Assembly: GCF_000422885.1 (NCBI RefSeq)
Contig: NZ_AUGX01000009.1
Span: 310,001 to 374,000 of the forward strand
Length of the DNA: 64,000 bases
DNA from: Ottowia thiooxydans DSM 14619
GTDB lineage: Bacteria; Pseudomonadota; Gammaproteobacteria; Burkholderiales; Burkholderiaceae_C
Reading direction: 5' to 3'
The notes under the pieces were generated by a model that searched no databases, was not told where the DNA came from, and saw nothing but the letters and a program-made list of their open reading frames with translations. Made by a program: the position numbers and the translations under genes. This document shows, piece by piece, positions 6,838 to 14,608 of this stretch. How positions within the stretch are numbered: position 1 is the first letter of the stretch; each line of letters starts with the position of its first letter.

Positions 6838-9099
6838 ATGAGAACGCTTTCTTTCCTCGGCGGCGCGTTGATCGCTGCTTTTGTCATGACTGGCGCTGCG
6901 GGGCCCACGCCAGCTGTCGCCCAGGATCGTCTCCTCAAATCCACTGCCACTACTGATCAGGTACGTGCGGAATTGCTGGCGTACGCGCCGCAGGGTGTGG
7001 CTCTGGGCAGCGCCAGTGGTGTGGCAGGGGGCGCTGGCCAATCCACTCAGGACGCCCCGGTGTGGGTTGGCCTTCAACTGACGCATGCGCCTCAATGGCA
7101 CACGTACTGGAAGAATTCCGGTGATTCCGGCTTGCCGACCGAACTTCAGTGGACCTTGCCTCCCGGCGTCATGGCAGGAGACATCGCATGGCCCCTGCCG
7201 AAGAAAATTCCAATCGGCCAACTGGCGAACTATGGCTATGAAGGCACCGTGCTTCTGCCGGTACCGCTCACCATTACCCCTGAGTACAAACCACTGGTGT
7301 TGGCCAGCACGCTGGATGTCAAACTCAAGGCGAGCTGGCTGGTGTGCAAACAGGAGTGCATTCCTCAGGAAGCGGAGTTTGCGTTGCAGATCCCGCTGCG
7401 CAGCTCTAACGCGCTGAACGGCGCTGTATTCGAAGCCGCGCTGAAAAACCAGCCTCAGCCCGTGCAAGGGGCTCATCGCCTTGAATTGATCGATGGCGGC
7501 CAGCGGCTGTCTGTGCGTGTGGCTGGTTTGCCGAGCAGTTTGCAGGGCCAGGCGCTCGAACTGTTTCCCGAGACTCCGAACGTGCTGCTCACTGCTGCCG
7601 TGCCGGCGTCGTCAAGCCAGCCTGTAACACCCTCCACTTGGTCTCAGCGCTGGGATGGCGATATCTGGACAGCCGATTACCCGGTTAACCAGGATCGCTC
7701 CGAAAGCCCATCCATGATGCCCCTGGTGTTGGTCGCCGGGGGACAAGGCTGGCGCGCAGAGGCGCCGGTGCAGGGCGAATGGCCACCCGTGGCGCAGGCC
7801 GCGGTGGTTTCGCCGGCGCTGGAGGCGGCCTTGAAGGCCAATGCGAGTGAGCGCCCAGCTCCATCGCGGGAGCCTACTGCAGTTCCAGTGGGTACTTTTT
7901 TGCTGGCATTGCTGGGTGCCCTCATCGGCGGCCTGGTGCTGAATTTGATGCCCTGTGTCTTTCCTGTGCTGGCGATCAAGGTCCTGGGATTTGCCCAGCA
8001 CGCCCAGGACAAGCGTGCGCACCGCGTCAGCGGTCTGGCCTACACCGCTGGCGTGGTGCTGTCGTTTCTAGCGCTCGGCGCGCTGATGCTGGGGCTGCGA
8101 GCAGCTGGGGAGCAACTGGGTTGGGGCTTTCAGTTGCAATCACCGGCGGTGGTGGCAGCCTTGGCGGTACTGTTCACGGTGATTGGGCTGAATCTGGCGG
8201 GCCTGTTCGAGTTCGGCAGCTTCTTGCCTAGCCGTGTAGCCACCATGGAGGCCAAACACCCCGCCGCCAATTCGTTTCTGACTGGCGTGCTGGCGGTGGC
8301 AGTGGCATCGCCTTGTACGGCACCGTTCATGGGCGCCTCGTTGGGATTGGCGGTGGGCCTGCCAGCGATGCAGGCGTTGCTGGTGTTTGGCGCCATTGGC
8401 TTGGGAATGGCGCTGCCCTATCTGGCGGCGAGCTGGCTGCCGGCTGTGGCGCAGATGCTGCCCAAACCTGGTGCTTGGATGGTGGTGTTCAAGCAGTTCA
8501 TGGCGTTTCCCATGTTTGGCACTGTGGCTTGGCTATTGTGGGTGCTTGGCCAGCAAAGCGGGATTGACGGTGCGGCGGCGCTTCTGGCGTTGCTGGTGGC
8601 ATTCGCCTGGTTGCTATGGGCGGTGGGTTTGGCCGGCCGCACGCGCATGGTGATGGCGGCGGTTTCTGCGTTGGCCTTGTTGCTGCTGGTGAAATCCATA
8701 GGCCCCAATGTCGTTCAGCCGATGGAGGAGGTGCGGGCTTCCTCAGCCGGGGTGAGTAGCGAGCGCTGGCAGCCGTGGTCTCATGAACGTGTGGCGCAAA
8801 CGCTGGCAGCGGGCCAACCGGTTTTTGTCGATTTCACGGCAGCCTGGTGTGTGACCTGCCAATACAACAAGAAGACAACCTTGAGTAACAGCGAGGTGCT
8901 TGCCGCCCTGGATGCCGCCAAGGTGCAGACCCTGCGCGCAGACTGGACACGGCGAGACGCCACCATCAGCGCGGAGCTGCAGCGCCTGGGGCGCAGCGGA
9001 GTTCCTGTGTACGTTTTGCACGCCCCCGGGCGAGAGCCTGTTGTCCTCAGCGAAGTGCTGAGCGTGGCGGATGTCAAGGCAGCCCTGGGGCGCCTCTAA
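6838..9099 (+). CDS. DsbD/ScsB-type transmembrane thiol:disulfide reductase
   Basis: The 753-residue protein has three parts. A signal peptide (to about residue 29) is followed by a periplasmic domain with a CKQEC cysteine pair at 170/174 and the HTYWKNSGDSGLP segment, which is typical of ScsB-like rather than classical DsbD alpha domains. Then comes a membrane domain (about 350-620) with NLMPCVFP (Cys373) and ASPCTAPF (Cys493). Last is a C-terminal thioredoxin domain with AWCVTC (Cys671, Cys674). Known relatives carry electrons from cytoplasmic thioredoxin across the inner membrane to periplasmic disulfide proteins. No dedicated partner (ScsC, thioredoxin-like or peroxiredoxin) is adjacent. 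It is divergently oriented to cfa; the 227 bp beyond its stop hold a large palindromic repeat. Confidence 0.92.
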   Translation: MRTLSFLGGALIAAFVMTGAAGPTPAVAQDRLLKSTATTDQVRAELLAYAPQGVALGSASGVAGGAGQSTQDAPVWVGLQLTHAPQWHTYWKNSGDSGLPTELQWTLPPGVMAGDIAWPLPKKIPIGQLANYGYEGTVLLPVPLTITPEYKPLVLASTLDVKLKASWLVCKQECIPQEAEFALQIPLRSSNALNGAVFEAALKNQPQPVQGAHRLELIDGGQRLSVRVAGLPSSLQGQALELFPETPNVLLTAAVPASSSQPVTPSTWSQRWDGDIWTADYPVNQDRSESPSMMPLVLVAGGQGWRAEAPVQGEWPPVAQAAVVSPALEAALKANASERPAPSREPTAVPVGTFLLALLGALIGGLVLNLMPCVFPVLAIKVLGFAQHAQDKRAHRVSGLAYTAGVVLSFLALGALMLGLRAAGEQLGWGFQLQSPAVVAALAVLFTVIGLNLAGLFEFGSFLPSRVATMEAKHPAANSFLTGVLAVAVASPCTAPFMGASLGLAVGLPAMQALLVFGAIGLGMALPYLAASWLPAVAQMLPKPGAWMVVFKQFMAFPMFGTVAWLLWVLGQQSGIDGAAALLALLVAFAWLLWAVGLAGRTRMVMAAVSALALLLLVKSIGPNVVQPMEEVRASSAGVSSERWQPWSHERVAQTLAAGQPVFVDFTAAWCVTCQYNKKTTLSNSEVLAALDAAKVQTLRADWTRRDATISAELQRLGRSGVPVYVLHAPGREPVVLSEVLSVADVKAALGRL

Positions 9100-9190
9100 T
9101 ATCAACTAACTGGCTTTCAAAAGTATGAAACTGTTCGCGTTGGGGTTTTATGGTTTCTGACGAACGGTGAGTGGCGTTGAGACAAAAAGA

Positions 9191-9250
9191 CCGTTCGGGC
9201 TGAGCTTGTCGAAGCCTTGCGCGGCGCTTCAACAAGCTCAGCCCGAACGG
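9191..9250. repeat. Large dispersed palindrome, 25-bp arms
   Basis: Arms 9191-9215 and 9226-9250 are inverted copies with one mismatch in 25; each contains CTGAGCTTGTCGAAGC or its complement, with CCGAACGG at the outer end. It lies between the ends of convergent genes (dsbD family and terC family), so an RNA from either side would form a very stable hairpin, although no T-run follows. Diverged copies occur at about 41366-41441 and 53043-53092. From memory this GACAAGCTCAG...GAACGG motif is widespread in Burkholderiales. Confidence 0.8.
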
Positions 9251-9326
9251 TGCTTCCCAATTCGACGCAACTCAAACCGCGCGGCCAGGCGCCCCCAGCT
9301 CGGCGCCCCCAGCTGACTGATGCTGC

Positions 9327-10601
9327 TTATTCCGCCAACTCGTTCACGAGCACGAGCAGGGTGCCCATGCTGGCCACCGCCCCGTGCATTGCCCAACCCG
9401 ATTTGGCGGGCGTTAATTCCGGTGCAACGGGCTCCAGGTCAATCCCTGCCTTGGGCCGGCGGGCATCCATGACCAACCGGGCACCCGTTTCCAACCGAAG
9501 GCTGCGCGTGAGATCCAGCAGAGGTAGCTGAGCCAGCTTGGCTTTCACGACACTGCCATCTGCTTCCAGCAGCGGCCGCAGAGTGTTGAGCGTCTCGGCG
9601 AGCCAGTCTTCGCGCCGTTGCTGACGCGCTTCAGCACTCGTCCACTGGCTGGCATGCTTGGTCAGTGGGGGTACGCAGCCCAGCAAGATCCAGCTGCGTG
9701 GCCCGTCAATGGCCTTGCCAGCAGGTGCGGCTTGCTGCCGTGCCAGAAACTCGGCTGCGTGGGCAGCGTCGTCGACATAAAGAATGACGGTTTCCATACT
9801 GGACTCCTGCTTCAGGGTTGAAAGAACCGGCGATACCGGTCCGGGAACGGCTGCGGCCGGGCTGGCCGCAGGCGGACTTTTCAGTTCATGATCAGTCTGG
9901 AGCGCGTCGGTGCGCCCATCTTTAGACCTTCGTTTGGACAGCCAAGCGGCGCCCAGCACCCCGACGATGCTCAGTACGATCACGCTCCAGCGAGCCCACT
10001 CCACCGGGGCTTCATGGGTGCCAAACCAGCGGGCCAGCAGGCGCTCACCGACGAGCATCGAAGCCGCCGTGTATGCCAGCACTGCTGCGCCCAGGTAGAT
10101 GATGATCGGAAACCGGTCCACCAGCTTGAGTACCATGGTGGAGCCAAATACCATGATGGGCACGCTGATCAGCAGGCCGATCACCACCAGATCCATCGCG
10201 CCGTGCGCAGCGCCTGCGACGCCAAGGACGTTGTCGATGCCCATCAGCGCATCTGCCACCACGATGGTCTTCATGGCACCCCAGAAGGTGCTGGCGGCAG
10301 GGCCGTGCTCACCTTCCTCGCCACCCTGGGCGGCCACCAGCTTGTAGGCGATCCAAAGCAAGCCCAGGCCACCGACCAGCATCAAACCCGGAACCTTGAG
10401 CAGCCAGACGACCACCAAAGTCATGGCAGTGCGCACGATGATGGCGCCAACAGTGCCCCAGACGATCGCCTTTTGTTGCAAGTGCTTGGGAACATTGCGC
10501 GCCGCAAGCGCGATGACGATCGCGTTGTCGCCAGCTAGCACCAAATCGATCAGGATGATGGCCAACAAGGCAGACCACCAGGGGGCAGAAAGAAACTCCA
10601 T
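9327..10601 (-). CDS. TerC-family integral membrane protein with a C-terminal extra domain
   Basis: Residues 1 to about 230 form a seven-helix TerC/YjbE-type membrane protein with the two conserved acidic motifs LAGDNAIVIA (from residue 22) and MGIDNV (about residue 119). Relatives (Alx, TerC, YceF-type) are linked to manganese export, metallation of exported enzymes and tellurite resistance. After a Pro/Ala-rich linker (about 240-265), residues 269-424 form a soluble domain beginning METVILYVDDAAHAAEF, which resembles the start of a universal-stress-like or nucleotide-binding a/b domain but is not one I can name. Typical YjbE proteins stop near 230 residues. A good internal ribosome-binding site precedes Met269, so the domain may also be made alone. 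A manganese-riboswitch-like leader lies upstream. Confidence 0.85.
   Translation of the reverse strand: MEFLSAPWWSALLAIILIDLVLAGDNAIVIALAARNVPKHLQQKAIVWGTVGAIIVRTAMTLVVVWLLKVPGLMLVGGLGLLWIAYKLVAAQGGEEGEHGPAASTFWGAMKTIVVADALMGIDNVLGVAGAAHGAMDLVVIGLLISVPIMVFGSTMVLKLVDRFPIIIYLGAAVLAYTAASMLVGERLLARWFGTHEAPVEWARWSVIVLSIVGVLGAAWLSKRRSKDGRTDALQTDHELKSPPAASPAAAVPGPVSPVLSTLKQESSMETVILYVDDAAHAAEFLARQQAAPAGKAIDGPRSWILLGCVPPLTKHASQWTSAEARQQRREDWLAETLNTLRPLLEADGSVVKAKLAQLPLLDLTRSLRLETGARLVMDARRPKAGIDLEPVAPELTPAKSGWAMHGAVASMGTLLVLVNELAE
9795..9809 (-). promoter_or_regulatory. Possible internal ribosome-binding site and start within the terC-family gene
   Basis: CAGGAG at 9804-9809 (minus strand) stands six bases before an in-frame ATG at 9797, which would yield a 156-residue soluble protein equal to the C-terminal domain. 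The signal is as good as those of real starts nearby. Whether it is used is unknown. Confidence 0.45.
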
Positions 10602-10967
10602 GACAGCAAAACCTCACTCAAGCGAGACAGAACCGCCTGGTACGGCTGGAGATGTTGCTGTTGTCGAAAGGCCTTGCGAACGGCCAAGCCCAAAAGCAAA
10701 AACGACTCGGATCAGCCGCCCTGTGCGGGGCGTGTGATCAAAGGTCTTGCTCGGCGGATGCGCCACGTGACGTGACCCCTCCGCCCAGCAGGCCGGAAGC
10801 GACGATGCGCTTTGTGTTGCCAACCTGCCGTATGCCACGCACATCACACAACGGCGTGGTGCAGAGCTACTCCCCTTCTTTCAACATCATTAGAGCACCC
10901 TCCAGATGCCGTAGCACTCGGGTTTTCCCGAGAGGCACCTGGGGAGTGTTCAGCCTGAACGGAAAGC
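10602..10967. other. Leader region of the terC-family gene
   Basis: This 366-bp gap lies between the end of hbd and the terC-family start, both on the minus strand. It holds the riboswitch candidate (10735-10885) and about 130 nt of further leader with a GC hairpin. The last part before the start codon has GAGTGAGGTTTTGCTGTC upstream of ATG, with GTGAGG as a plausible but distant ribosome-binding site. No gene is seen in it. Confidence 0.65.
10735..10885 (-). ncRNA. yybP-ykoY-type (manganese) riboswitch candidate
   Basis: On the minus strand, GGGGAGTAG occurs at 10875-10867 preceded by GAAAGAA, and GCAAGACCTTTGATC occurs at 10750-10736. These are the two most conserved blocks of the yybP-ykoY family (GGGGAGUAG near the 5' end, GC[AG]AGACCUUUG at the 3' end), spaced about 115 nt apart with potential helices between, and AAAG...CTTT can close the basal stem. 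The family senses Mn2+ and is known to control TerC/Alx, MntP and P-type ATPase genes. Here it lies about 135 nt upstream of the terC-family start, in the right orientation. A short GC hairpin (CGCCC/GGGCG) about 5-20 nt after the motif, with a T-run further on, could be an expression platform. Confidence 0.8.
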
Positions 10968-11822
10968 TTATTTCGCGTAGTTGTACACGCCTTCCCCGGT
11001 CTTGCGACCCAGGCGGCCTGCAGCCACATATTCGCGCAGCAGCGGGCATGGGCGGTACTTGCTGTCTCCGAACTGCTCCAGGTACACCTCCATCACTGCC
11101 AGGCACACATCGAGGCCCACCATGTCGGCGAGTGCCAGAGGGCCAATGGGGTGGTTGCAGCCCAGTCGCATGCCCGCGTCAATATCGTCTGGTGTGGCCA
11201 AGCCCTCAGAAAGAACGAAGAAGGCTTCGTTGATCATGGGCACCAGAATACGGTTGACCACGAAACCAGGCGCGTTTTTCACCGTGATTGGCGATTTGCC
11301 CAGTCGCACGGCCAAGTCTTTCACCGTATCGTGTGTGGTGTCGGAGGTTTGCAGGCCGCGGATGATTTCCACCAGCGCCATCATCGGTACTGGGTTGAAA
11401 AAATGCATGCCAACGAATTTGTCCGCACGCTTGGTCACTGCCGCCAATTGCGTGATGGAGATGGAAGAGGTATTGGTGGCGATGATGACATCGGGCGCCA
11501 GCAGATCGTCCAGTTGCTTGAGGATCTTGTTCTTCAGGTCATGGTTCTCGGTGGCGGCCTCAATGACCATCTGAGCGCCTTGCAGGGCGTCGTAGCTCGT
11601 GCTGCCTTTGATCCGGGAGAGTGCCGCGGCCTTGTCAGCTTCGGTGATTTTTTCTTTCTGCAGCAGGCGATCCAGGCTTTTTTCTATGGTTGCGATGCCC
11701 TTGTCGACGGCCGCCTGCGCGATATCGACCATGACGACGTTGACGCCAGATACGGCACAAGCCTGTGCGATGCCATTGCCCATGGTGCCAGCGCCAACGA
11801 TGCCAACGGTGGTAATGCTCAT
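10968..11822 (-). CDS. hbd: 3-hydroxybutyryl-CoA dehydrogenase
   Basis: The 284-residue enzyme begins MSITTVGIVGAGTMGNGIAQ, the NAD-binding Rossmann loop of the 3-hydroxyacyl-CoA dehydrogenase family; Asp30-31 region VVMVD fits NAD binding. MHFFNPVPMM and NAPGFVVNRIL are the catalytic His-Glu region and hinge of the family, and LGCNHPIGPLALADMVGLD and RKTGEGVYNY lie in the C-terminal helical domain. It oxidises (S)-3-hydroxybutyryl-CoA to acetoacetyl-CoA or works in reverse, in butyrate, PHB or aromatic (PaaH-like) metabolism. An in-frame upstream ATG at 11873 would add 17 residues encoded by a terminator hairpin, so 11822 is preferred. It stands alone as a transcription unit. Confidence 0.93.
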   Translation of the reverse strand: MSITTVGIVGAGTMGNGIAQACAVSGVNVVMVDIAQAAVDKGIATIEKSLDRLLQKEKITEADKAAALSRIKGSTSYDALQGAQMVIEAATENHDLKNKILKQLDDLLAPDVIIATNTSSISITQLAAVTKRADKFVGMHFFNPVPMMALVEIIRGLQTSDTTHDTVKDLAVRLGKSPITVKNAPGFVVNRILVPMINEAFFVLSEGLATPDDIDAGMRLGCNHPIGPLALADMVGLDVCLAVMEVYLEQFGDSKYRPCPLLREYVAAGRLGRKTGEGVYNYAK

Positions 11823-11841
11823 ATTCGTGTTCTCAGTGAAG

Positions 11842-11869
11842 TAAAAAACGCCGGCGAACCTCGCCGGCA
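11842..11869 (-). terminator. Terminator-like hairpin in the hbd leader
   Basis: Minus strand: GCCGGCGA (11868-11861), a 3-nt loop, TCGCCGGC (11857-11850), then GTTTTTT. This is a full intrinsic terminator pattern that ends only about 20 nt before the hbd ATG. No minus-strand gene lies upstream for it to serve, since the next gene is on the plus strand. It may be a premature terminator (attenuator) of hbd. Confidence 0.7.
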
Positions 11870-12082
11870 CCATTGCGAATATTAGAGCAATGCCGAGGGC
11901 GACGGCGTTTCGAAGGTGACTGATGACTAGCGGCGTATCTCACAAAAGCAGGCCGCCTATGCGCACTTTGGGGTTACGGGAGTATCCTTGACCCTTTCAA
12001 TAATCGTATCCATGCAAACTATGCCGTCCTGGGCAGGGTGAGTGAGGGCGATTTTTTGGTACATCCACTTCATGTATTTGCC

Positions 12083-12649
12083 ATGCCGCTGACTGCACCT
12101 GCTACCCGACGCGAAGTTCACCATCGCGTGATCGACATGAAAACCTATGCCCGGGATGACGGGCTGTTCGACGTCGAAGCCCGTCTGGTGGACACCAAGC
12201 CGTTCGAATTCTCGCCACTGGTCGTTCCCAAGACGGTGCTGGCCGGAGAGCCCATACACGACCTTTGGATTCGTCTCACGGTGGACGAAAACTATATCGT
12301 GAGGGCGATAGAGGCAGCTTCGGATGTCACGCCATACGATATCTGCAAGGGAGCTCAGGACACGCTCTCCGTGCTGGTGGGCGAGCCTTTGGCGCGGGGC
12401 TGGTCTGCCAAGGTGAAGGAGCGTTTGAGGGGGGCTGCGAGCTGCACCCACCTCATGGAAATGCTGATTCCTATGGCCACAACGGGGCTGCAAGGTATCT
12501 GGGGCTCAGACGCTGAGCGGTTCAAAACGCTGGTCGCGGATGGCGGAGCCACCAAAATTGACAGCTGCTACGCTTACAGCCGCCATCGGGCGGTGGTGAA
12601 AGTGCACTGGCCGGAGAAGTATGTGCCGGCCGTGAGCACGGGCGAATAG
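12083..12649 (+). CDS. DUF2889 domain-containing protein
   Basis: A 188-residue soluble protein from the ATG at 12083; an in-frame ATG at 12038 would add 15 residues without family support. Features are RREVHHRVIDMKTYARDDG near the start, the motif GLFDVEARLVDTK, a central DENYIVRAIEA, and CTHLMEML with GLQGIWG in the C-terminal third. I recognise these as DUF2889, a family of unknown function found mainly in Beta- and Alphaproteobacteria, often near aromatic or steroid catabolism genes. Conserved His/Asp/Cys residues would fit an enzyme or cofactor-binding role, but none has been assigned. It runs convergent with the ModA-like gene, with a hairpin between. Confidence 0.8.
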   Translation: MPLTAPATRREVHHRVIDMKTYARDDGLFDVEARLVDTKPFEFSPLVVPKTVLAGEPIHDLWIRLTVDENYIVRAIEAASDVTPYDICKGAQDTLSVLVGEPLARGWSAKVKERLRGAASCTHLMEMLIPMATTGLQGIWGSDAERFKTLVADGGATKIDSCYAYSRHRAVVKVHWPEKYVPAVSTGE

Positions 12650-12657
12650 CCCTTTCA

Positions 12658-12678
12658 CGGGAAAGGCATGCTTTCCCG
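12658..12678. terminator. Hairpin between convergent genes
   Basis: CGGGAAAG and CTTTCCCG form an 8-bp stem with a 5-nt loop between the ends of the DUF2889 gene and the ModA-like gene. No T-run follows on either strand, so termination here would be weak or factor-assisted. Confidence 0.45.
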
Positions 12679-12685
12679 CACGTGA

Positions 12686-13492
12686 TCACTTTCCAACTGG
12701 CTCCAGCCCATTGCGCACATAGATTTTGTGAGCCTCCGGAGAGTTCTTGTAGAAATCCAGCAGCGCTTTGGCGCCTGAGGGGTTGGCTGCTTTGGTTGAA
12801 ATCCCCGCCGACATGACTGTGTACTGCTGAACTGATTCAGGAATTTTCCCAACCAGGCTGATTCCCGAGATTGATACCAGTTCGCTGACCTGCTGTATTC
12901 CGATCTCGGCTTCGCCCCTGGCGACCACTTGCCCCACCTTTTCGCCAATCACCTTCTTGCTTTTAGGCAAGACGGCCGCCTCCACCCCGAGCCGCTTCAG
13001 CAGTTCTTTCTCGTAGTAAACGCCGCTCAAACTGGCTGAGTAGGCGATGGACTTGGCATTCAACAAGGCTTGTTTGAACTCTTCCACCGTCTTGATGCTG
13101 GGGATGGGGCTTCCGGCACGAACGGCCAACCCGATGGATGAGCGCATCAGGTCCACTTGCGTTCCCGCTTGCACCTGCCCCTTCTGAACAAGATCATTTA
13201 GCGTGCTCTTTGAGATCAGAACGACATCTGCGCTCTCGCCGCGCTGTAAGCGCGCAGGCACGGATGTACTGACAGAAGCCAAAGAGGACCCGAACTCGGC
13301 TTTAACAGGGGCTCCTACTACGCTCAGATAGAGCGGTTGAAGTTCAGCGTGGGCGTCGGTGAATGCGCCGGATGCGAGTAACGACACGGGTTGTGCAGTT
13401 GTTTTTGCGGTGTTCGCGGCCCCGGTGGAGCAAGCCGCAAGCGCGACGATGCTGACACCCAGTATGGCGCTCGTCAGAGTTTTATATGTCAT
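12686..13492 (-). CDS. ModA-like periplasmic substrate-binding lipoprotein
   Basis: A 268-residue protein with a lipoprotein signal (VALAAC, Cys20 acylated) and the two-lobed binding-protein pattern of the molybdate/sulfate-type family: PVSLLASGAFTDA, FGSSLASV, RGESADVVLIS and QQVSELVSI. Molybdate-type ModA proteins of bona fide transporters have permease and ATPase genes next to them; none is here. The start at 13492 is preceded by CGAGG and overlaps nothing; an ATG 12 bases upstream directly abuts the preceding stop. It is the third gene of a Bug receptor and FAH-hydrolase operon, so it more likely binds an organic acid or acts as a sensor than as a molybdate importer. That is inference. 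Confidence 0.8.
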   Translation of the reverse strand: MTYKTLTSAILGVSIVALAACSTGAANTAKTTAQPVSLLASGAFTDAHAELQPLYLSVVGAPVKAEFGSSLASVSTSVPARLQRGESADVVLISKSTLNDLVQKGQVQAGTQVDLMRSSIGLAVRAGSPIPSIKTVEEFKQALLNAKSIAYSASLSGVYYEKELLKRLGVEAAVLPKSKKVIGEKVGQVVARGEAEIGIQQVSELVSISGISLVGKIPESVQQYTVMSAGISTKAANPSGAKALLDFYKNSPEAHKIYVRNGLEPVGK

Positions 13493-13504
13493 AGGGCCTC
13501 GCAT

Positions 13505-14473
13505 TTATTGGCCAGGCTGCGGTTCGAGGCGTTTCACGCGGTTCTCGAGCTTGCCAATCTTTTGAATGGTCACGGATACCGGGCCGCCTGAGTTGAAGAG
13601 ATCGATGTTTTGAACAGCGCCACCCCCACCTGACTTTTTCAAGGCGGTGCCCAGGGAGATGACATCTCCTGGCCACAGGCTCACGTAGCGCGACACGTAT
13701 TCAATGACTTCCGGTGTCTTGTGGGTCAGGTTTTGAGTGTTGTCAGAGGTGATCAAGGTGCCCTGGTGGTGGCAGGCGATGTCTAGATCATGGGGGTTGC
13801 TGATTTCATCTGCGGTCACCAGCCAGGGGCCCAGTGCGCTGAAAGTGTCGGTTCCCTTGTAGCGGCCGGAGTAGGTGACCCAGGTATCCAGGTATTCGAT
13901 TTCCAGAGTGCCATTCTTGGGGTGTATGGCACGATAGAAAAAAGTGTCGTCAGTGCGCATCTTCACGCTGGTGATGTCGTTGTGCGCGGTGTAGCCGAAG
14001 ACGTGCTGGTAGGCGTCTTGCGCGCGGATGTTCTTGCCGCCTTTGCCAATGATCAGGGCTAGCTCAGGCTCCGGGTGTGTTCGCCCATCTTCGGGTCGAA
14101 TCTCAATCGCTTCCTGATGGCCTATCAACGCACTGGCGGGTTTGGTGAAAAACGCAGGGCTGGAGGGGCCTTTCATGATCCGGTCACTATTGGCGCTGTT
14201 GTTCAGTGCCAGGCAGATGATCTTGGAGGGGCGCCGCACAGGTGGTTTGAGTTGCACAGACGCCATGGGTAGCTTGGGGGCGGTGGCCACCTCCGAATCA
14301 GAAAGCTTCTGCGCGAAGTCTGGTGCGTGTTCGATGAGGTCCATCATCGAACACTGGTGGCCAAGGCCCAGCTTTTGCACAAGTAAGGGGTTGAGGTGAG
14401 AGATCGAATCGTTGTCAGCACTGACGATGCCAATACCGGCGACACCTTGGTATTCGAAGCTTGCGAGTTTCAT
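13505..14473 (-). CDS. Fumarylacetoacetate hydrolase (FAH) family protein
   Basis: The 322-residue enzyme shows the FAH C-terminal fold: ICLALNNSANSD near residue 84, FFTKPASALIGH, the metal-binding EPELALIIGKGG with HPEPE upstream, GYTAHNDIT, and a late PGDVISLGT motif followed by a Gly-rich GGGGAVQN. Members cleave C-C bonds in acylpyruvates or dehydrate 2-keto acids, with Mg2+ or Mn2+ held by Asp and Glu residues, in degradation of tyrosine, homoprotocatechuate and related aromatics. It sits between a Bug receptor and a ModA-like protein with a divergent IclR regulator, so the operon probably imports and degrades one carboxylic acid. The specific substrate is not deducible. Confidence 0.87.
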   Translation of the reverse strand: MKLASFEYQGVAGIGIVSADNDSISHLNPLLVQKLGLGHQCSMMDLIEHAPDFAQKLSDSEVATAPKLPMASVQLKPPVRRPSKIICLALNNSANSDRIMKGPSSPAFFTKPASALIGHQEAIEIRPEDGRTHPEPELALIIGKGGKNIRAQDAYQHVFGYTAHNDITSVKMRTDDTFFYRAIHPKNGTLEIEYLDTWVTYSGRYKGTDTFSALGPWLVTADEISNPHDLDIACHHQGTLITSDNTQNLTHKTPEVIEYVSRYVSLWPGDVISLGTALKKSGGGGAVQNIDLFNSGGPVSVTIQKIGKLENRVKRLEPQPGQ

Positions 14474-14488
14474 GTCTTTCTTTCTCTG

Positions 14489-14517
14489 GACGGCGCAGGG
14501 CCATCCCTGGCGCCGTC
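14489..14517 (-). other. Hairpin between bug and FAH genes
   Basis: GACGGCGC pairs with GCGCCGTC around an inner AGGG/CCCT stem in the 135-bp spacer between the Bug receptor stop and the FAH start. No T-run follows on the minus strand; a purine-rich AGAGAAAGAAAGAC then leads into the FAH ATG. A role in mRNA processing or in lowering downstream expression is possible. Confidence 0.5.
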
Positions 14518-14608
14518 GCGTAAATGTGTGAGGGGTGAAGGGAGGTGGGGAGACGCTTTACACGCAGGCAGCGGTATTTCTGCTGCTTGCCTGTTTACTC
14601 TGTGCTCG

